Assembly (NCBI GenBank): GCA_002317475.1
Contig: DCIS01000024.1
Span: forward strand, 17,878-42,226
Length of the DNA stretch: 24,349 nucleotides
Direction: 5' to 3'
Origin: Prevotellaceae bacterium UBA1720
GTDB lineage: Bacteria; Bacteroidota; Bacteroidia; Bacteroidales; Bacteroidaceae
How positions within the stretch are numbered: the stretch's first letter is position 1; the number at the start of each line of letters is the position of its first letter. The notes under the pieces are model-generated. The model was given only the letters and a program-made list of their open reading frames with translations. It was not told the origin of the DNA and did no database searches. Below, piece by piece: positions 23,819 through 24,349 of this stretch. The position numbers were made by a program, and so were the translations under genes.

Positions 23819-24015
23819 GCGTTAGTAAGGTTTTAGTTTTGCTTAAGGTAAAAAGATTGTTTATTCAGGATAACGATGCAAAGGTAACACCTTTTCTTTT
23901 AATCTGCAAGCAAATTCACGATTTTTTTTGATATAAATCAATTATTATTTTTAGACTATTTGCATATATTGCAGATTATCAAATACTTAAATGGTTTTGA
24001 AGAAATGTTAAATTA
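23819..24015. other. A/T-rich gene-free stretch with a candidate minus-strand promoter
   Basis: No gene is seen. The minus strand has CTTG (23910-23907), 20 bases, then TACCTTTG (23886-23879), a near-match to the Bacteroidetes promoter. The -7 box sits in a palindrome, AAAGGT-AAC-ACCTTT (23880-23894). A transcript from here would reach the hairpin at 23791-23816 after about 60-80 bases. Confidence 0.35.
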
Positions 24016-24349
24016 TTATGCCATAAAGTACTCTGCCATCTTTTCAATGGGTTTTTGGATAGTTTTGCCCAAAACCATCCCTTCCAATTCAACGGCTTTT
24101 TGCAGCTGCTTTGCAAAACTTTTCGTGATACCTCCAACAAAATTGACGGGTAAATCCTGCCTGTTGTAGTTTCTGATATTTCGCTGCAGAAATCTTCTGA
24201 ATTCTTCTATCACCAAGGCCTCTATGGCAGGGTGGTCAATATGTTGTGCCAGGAAGGGCACCAGGGATGAAAGGAACAGGTTAGGTTGCGGCTTGCGATA
24301 CACACGCTCTATCACCTCAGCTTGTGTCACACCCGTTTCATTGTTGAAG
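24016..24349 (-). CDS. BadF/N-acetylglucosamine-kinase-like ATPase, C-terminal part (runs off window)
   Basis: The frame is open from the window edge to a TAA at 24016-24018, giving 111 residues of the C-terminus. The segments TQAEVIERVYRKPQPNLFL, SSLVPFLAQH, LVIEEFRRFLQRNI and LPVNFVGGIT match the end of Bacteroidetes BadF/BadG/BcrA/BcrD-type ATPases annotated as N-acetylglucosamine kinases. The NFVGGI strand is the usual ASKHA-fold element near the C-terminus. A GTG at 24330 is in frame, but the frame continues upstream of it, so it is not the real start. The substrate cannot be judged from this part. The hairpin at 23791-23816 may end its transcript. Confidence 0.8.
   Translation of the reverse strand, partial: FNNETGVTQAEVIERVYRKPQPNLFLSSLVPFLAQHIDHPAIEALVIEEFRRFLQRNIRNYNRQDLPVNFVGGITKSFAKQLQKAVELEGMVLGKTIQKPIEKMAEYFMA

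Overview
The window looks like chromosomal DNA from a Bacteroidales bacterium, most likely Prevotella or a close relative. The evidence is an arabinose gene set of Bacteroidetes type (SSS-family transporter, araD, araA, an atypical FGGY ribulokinase, tkt, rpiB), promoters of the Bacteroidetes form TTTG-N19/20-TAnnTTTG, A/T-rich start regions without Shine-Dalgarno sequences, and a YbiT-type ABC-F protein of the Bacteroidetes kind. The genus is an inference from gene content. No mobile element, tRNA, rRNA or CRISPR array was seen.

Layout. (1) 1-1913: two divergent type B carboxylesterases with signal peptides; the left one is cut by the window edge. (2) 1918-2059: a CTAG-based short tandem array and a bidirectional terminator at a convergent junction. 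(3) 12217 down to 2101, minus strand: lipoprotein mutarotase, sodium/sugar symporter, araD, araA, ribulokinase, transketolase, RpiB. This is a complete route from L-arabinose uptake to the pentose phosphate pathway, divided by hairpins and a REP-like repeat cluster. (4) 16146 down to 12477, minus strand: cytoplasmic mutarotase, MFS sugar transporter and galactokinase, with a clear promoter in front and a strong terminator behind. (5) 21756 down to 16290, minus strand: cytidine deaminase, ABC-F protein, GrpE, DnaJ, FolC. (6) 21832-22761, plus strand: secreted glucosaminidase with LysM repeats. It faces, across two adjacent 11-bp tandem arrays, a 243-residue protein that resembles the C-terminal part of RecQ without the helicase. 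(7) 23657-24349: a gene-poor stretch with an orphan terminator, then the C-terminus of a BadF/N-acetylglucosamine-kinase-like protein running off the end.

How the genes work together. The lipoprotein mutarotase probably interconverts sugar anomers outside the cytoplasm, and the SSS symporter imports arabinose. AraA, the FGGY kinase and AraD turn it into D-xylulose 5-phosphate, which Tkt and RpiB feed into the pentose phosphate pathway. The neighbouring galM-galP-galK set handles galactose to galactose 1-phosphate; galT and galE are not in the window. No regulator gene (such as a Nudix-type AraR) lies in the window.

I do not see an obviously new multi-gene system. The most unusual items are the helically phased tandem arrays at both convergent junctions, the ABC-F protein whose second ATPase site has lost its key residues, the free-standing RecQ-C-like protein, the REP-like repeats inside the ara operon, and a probable leaderless promoter arrangement.
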